A stretch of DNA of 64,000 nucleotides from the NCBI GenBank assembly GCA_963924555.1, contig OZ004587.1:6588075-6652074 (forward strand), given 5' to 3'. Origin of the DNA: Crambe crambe (taxonomy: Eukaryota > Porifera > Demospongiae > Poecilosclerida > Crambeidae). The notes beneath the pieces are model-generated. The model worked only from the letters and a program-made list of their open reading frames with translations. It was not told the origin of the DNA and made no database searches. Positions within the stretch are counted from its first letter, which is position 1; each line of letters begins with the position of its first letter. Positions 61,999 to 64,000 of the stretch are shown piece after piece. The position numbers were made by a program, and so were the translations under genes.

Positions 61999-62628
61999 AT
62001 GCCGGTCAGTATGGAGCAGTGGAGGGCCAGTGTTGGCCTGAATAATGCTTCCCGTTCTCGTGCTTTGATCACCATCTCCCCAAACCACATTCTAGAAAAG
62101 ATCCTACTCTCACAAATAGGTTGGTACAGTCTCTTTTTGTCTGATGTGAGCAGCTAGTTTATCCATACAGTCTATACCTTTATAAAAGTATGAATGCATG
62201 AATCATGGTTGGAAAGATTATATCAAACATCAGAAAACTTAAAATTGAACAATATCTAGATAATGCATACAAGTGAAGCTATAGTGAGCTACCTGATTAC
62301 TTATGATATTCATAGTAGGTTCAATAACTTAATGCTTCCACTGATGTATCTATAAGGGTGTTATGTAACTTATTATTTTGTCTACTTTCTGGGTTAAGAT
62401 GAAAAATTTTGATCTTTGTTTTATTATGTACTATAATTTTGCTTGTTTGCTGCCTTTTATATCATTTATTTATTTCTTCTCCCCCAGGTGGTTCAGCTAG
62501 TAAAGGCTGTAGTAAACAAAGGATAATGAAAGGATTGGGATTGTTGGTGTTTGTGGCCTTCTCTGTCAGTATTGTGGCCTGTATACTTCATTGTTCAGGA
62601 GACATAGAAGTCAACCCTGGTCCGGAGT
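61999..62628 (+). CDS. NLR-3 (partial): first two exons with 2A-like motif
   Basis: Exon 1 (61999-62119) encodes [20 protein letters not shown] and ends in the same phase as NLR-1 exon 1. Exon 2 (62488-62628) encodes CSKQRIMKGLGLLVFVAFSV, a hydrophobic helix, and GDIEVNPGPE with a GTAAGT donor. The Gly codon is 62619-62621, giving an 85-aa leader. Exon 1 identity to NLR-1 is high, while exon 2 is more diverged. No Death, Ig or NACHT exon was found before 64000; the next exons probably lie beyond the window, past an inserted element. Confidence 0.75.
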
Positions 62629-62679
62629 GTAAGTACTGTTAGTATATAAACCAAGTTAACTGTCATGTTCACCATGATA

Positions 62680-63650
62680 TTAGGGAAAATTTCGTTGGTT
62701 CGAATTTTTGCTTTTTTGTCAGCACTGAGGCAATAAATTTTCTCACTATGTTATTATTAGGGACTGGCACATTATGCTTTTTTGCTTCCCTATTATTCTA
62801 TTCTTTAATTCCAGCTGTATAAAGTCATTATTCTTTTTTTACTGACCTATTATTCTTCAATTATGCTCGTACCTGATGTCATAATTATGTATTGAAAGAC
62901 GACGTAAATAGCTATTTACTATCTCATGCGCTAGCTAGTGTAGGCACACATGATAAAGATCAACCATGGAGTTCACTTTCGATAGCCTATTATGCCAGCA
63001 TTATGCTTCCTGCTTTGATAGACCTATTATTCCCAAAACTATGCTGGCAGAATGTGACATGATAGCTAATAATGTTACAGAACCTCCCACCTGGACCAGT
63101 TTGGCTGCAGCCCTGGAAGAAACAGGTCACAATGCTAACAAACTGCATTGGACGTTTCATTTGTAGTATGCCACAAAAATCGTGGCAGACATGTGCAGAA
63201 ACAGCGTGGGAATTTTTAAATGTCACGTGTGCGCATGTATCATGTTTGGCATTACTAGTCATTAGAGCTTAGACCCAGCTAGTTACATACTAGCTAGCTA
63301 TTTATGGTAGCTATTATCATGGAGGTCTTCATAGAATCTGATGTGAAGATACCAGACATCTGAGAAAGTTGGCAACCCCACAAATCATTTTGCTGAAGCA
63401 ATAATGAAAAAAGTTGGTCATAATACCCTCCATGGAAGATATCCTACACAGAGGAGGATCTATAGACTTCTATATTACCAGCGAGCTAGTTAGCAGCTGC
63501 TAGGGTGCACATGTGGTATATTGCACACACGCGATGGTATTCGCATTATTAATAATGTTTGCGGTATAAGAATTTATTTTCGTTCATCAGGGGTAGTCAA
63601 CGAAAGTAATGAAATTAAACGACCAACGAAAAATTCCCTTTATATGGTAT
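62680..63650. mobile_element. Probable inverted-repeat element in NLR-3 intron 2
   Basis: 'agggaaaatttcgttggttc' at 62682 is mirrored by 'gaccaacgaaaaattccct' at about 63620-63640, giving termini of about 20 bp. The 66-codon frame at 62966-63166 lies inside. No transposase signature seen. Confidence 0.55.
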
Positions 63651-64000
63651 TAGCTAGTTCAAATTGCATAGAATGATAGGGTGGGAGAAGTGATCAAATT
63701 CACACACTCAATCATATGTAGCCCACTCTGTCGGCAGTCGGCCAAATTAATAATTTTGACAAAGGAGTAGTTTTAGCCAAAAAAATTTTTCTGTATAAAT
63801 CAAATCCTTCTTGATGAAGTTTTAGACCTATAGAGGCTTGAGCTAAAGCTATGTAACTTGCTAGTCATCGTGAAAGCTTCGTGCATGGAGAATCCAATAG
63901 CTGAGAGTCATGCCAGACTAAGGTAGGCTTTCCAGCTAATACCCTTGAAAATGTGCTACCTTCGGTACCTTGTTGCTCTTTTCTGGACTTTAGTTGGTGC
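63651..64000. other. Right edge, no feature recognised
   Basis: AT-rich sequence, presumably the continuing NLR-3 intron. I see no exon or repeat of note. Confidence 0.5.

Noticed and set aside
62966-63166. 66-codon frame in NLR-3 intron 2 as a Death-domain exon (TWTSLAAALEETG)
   Set aside because: It loosely resembles the end of a Death domain but starts with an unrelated stretch, lacks the conserved central Trp pattern and splice sites in the right phase, and lies inside a probable inverted-repeat element.

Overview
The window is nuclear DNA of an early-branching metazoan, most likely a demosponge of the Amphimedon type. The evidence is small spliced genes with GT/AG introns, very dense packing (neighbouring start codons 155-270 bp apart), abundant (CT)n and AGCT-rich repeats, and sponge-style NLR genes. 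The species is inferred, not proven.

The left part (about 2.4-27.1 kb) is a compact housekeeping block. I rebuilt it exon by exon, and reading phases agree at every junction. It holds a first exon of an unrecognised small protein (-), dUTPase (-, 5 exons), an SPPL2-type intramembrane aspartyl protease (+, 10 exons, 595 aa), LSM7 (-, 4 exons), a 67-aa two-repeat protein (+), a MICOS13/QIL1-like protein (-, 2 exons), and a 24-exon gene for a 928-aa protein I do not recognise (+). Two head-to-head pairs (LSM7/small protein and MICOS13/928-aa gene) probably share bidirectional promoters. Introns carry tandem arrays, MITEs and long (CT)n tracts.

The right part (27.3-64 kb) is a tandem cluster of innate-immune NLR genes. 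NLR-1 (27301-44721), NLR-2 (about 48207-53417) and the start of NLR-3 (61999 to beyond the window) share one design: a short N-terminal exon, then an exon with a hydrophobic segment ending in a 2A-like D(V/I)E(T/V)NPGP ribosome-skipping motif. In NLR-1 and NLR-2 this is followed by a Death-like domain, an immunoglobulin-like domain, a Pro/Ser linker, and one huge NACHT-LRR exon. If the 2A works, one mRNA yields a small hydrophobic leader peptide and a separate cytosolic Death-Ig-NACHT-LRR receptor. This is the most notable system in the window.

The NLR copies have diverged through mobile DNA. NLR-1 intron 5 carries about 9.7 kb absent from NLR-2. That block contains nested inverted-repeat elements, a broken non-LTR retroelement with a restriction-like endonuclease, an ARL6-like exon pair apparently hit by the retroelement, hAT and Helitron-like debris, and perfect hairpins. 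The NLR-2 3' flank is split by 4.3 kb of tandem and foldback repeats. NLR-2 has also lost its ancestral first exon, while NLR-1 has gained LRR units. Between NLR-2 and NLR-3 lies a decayed DUF6589 gene.
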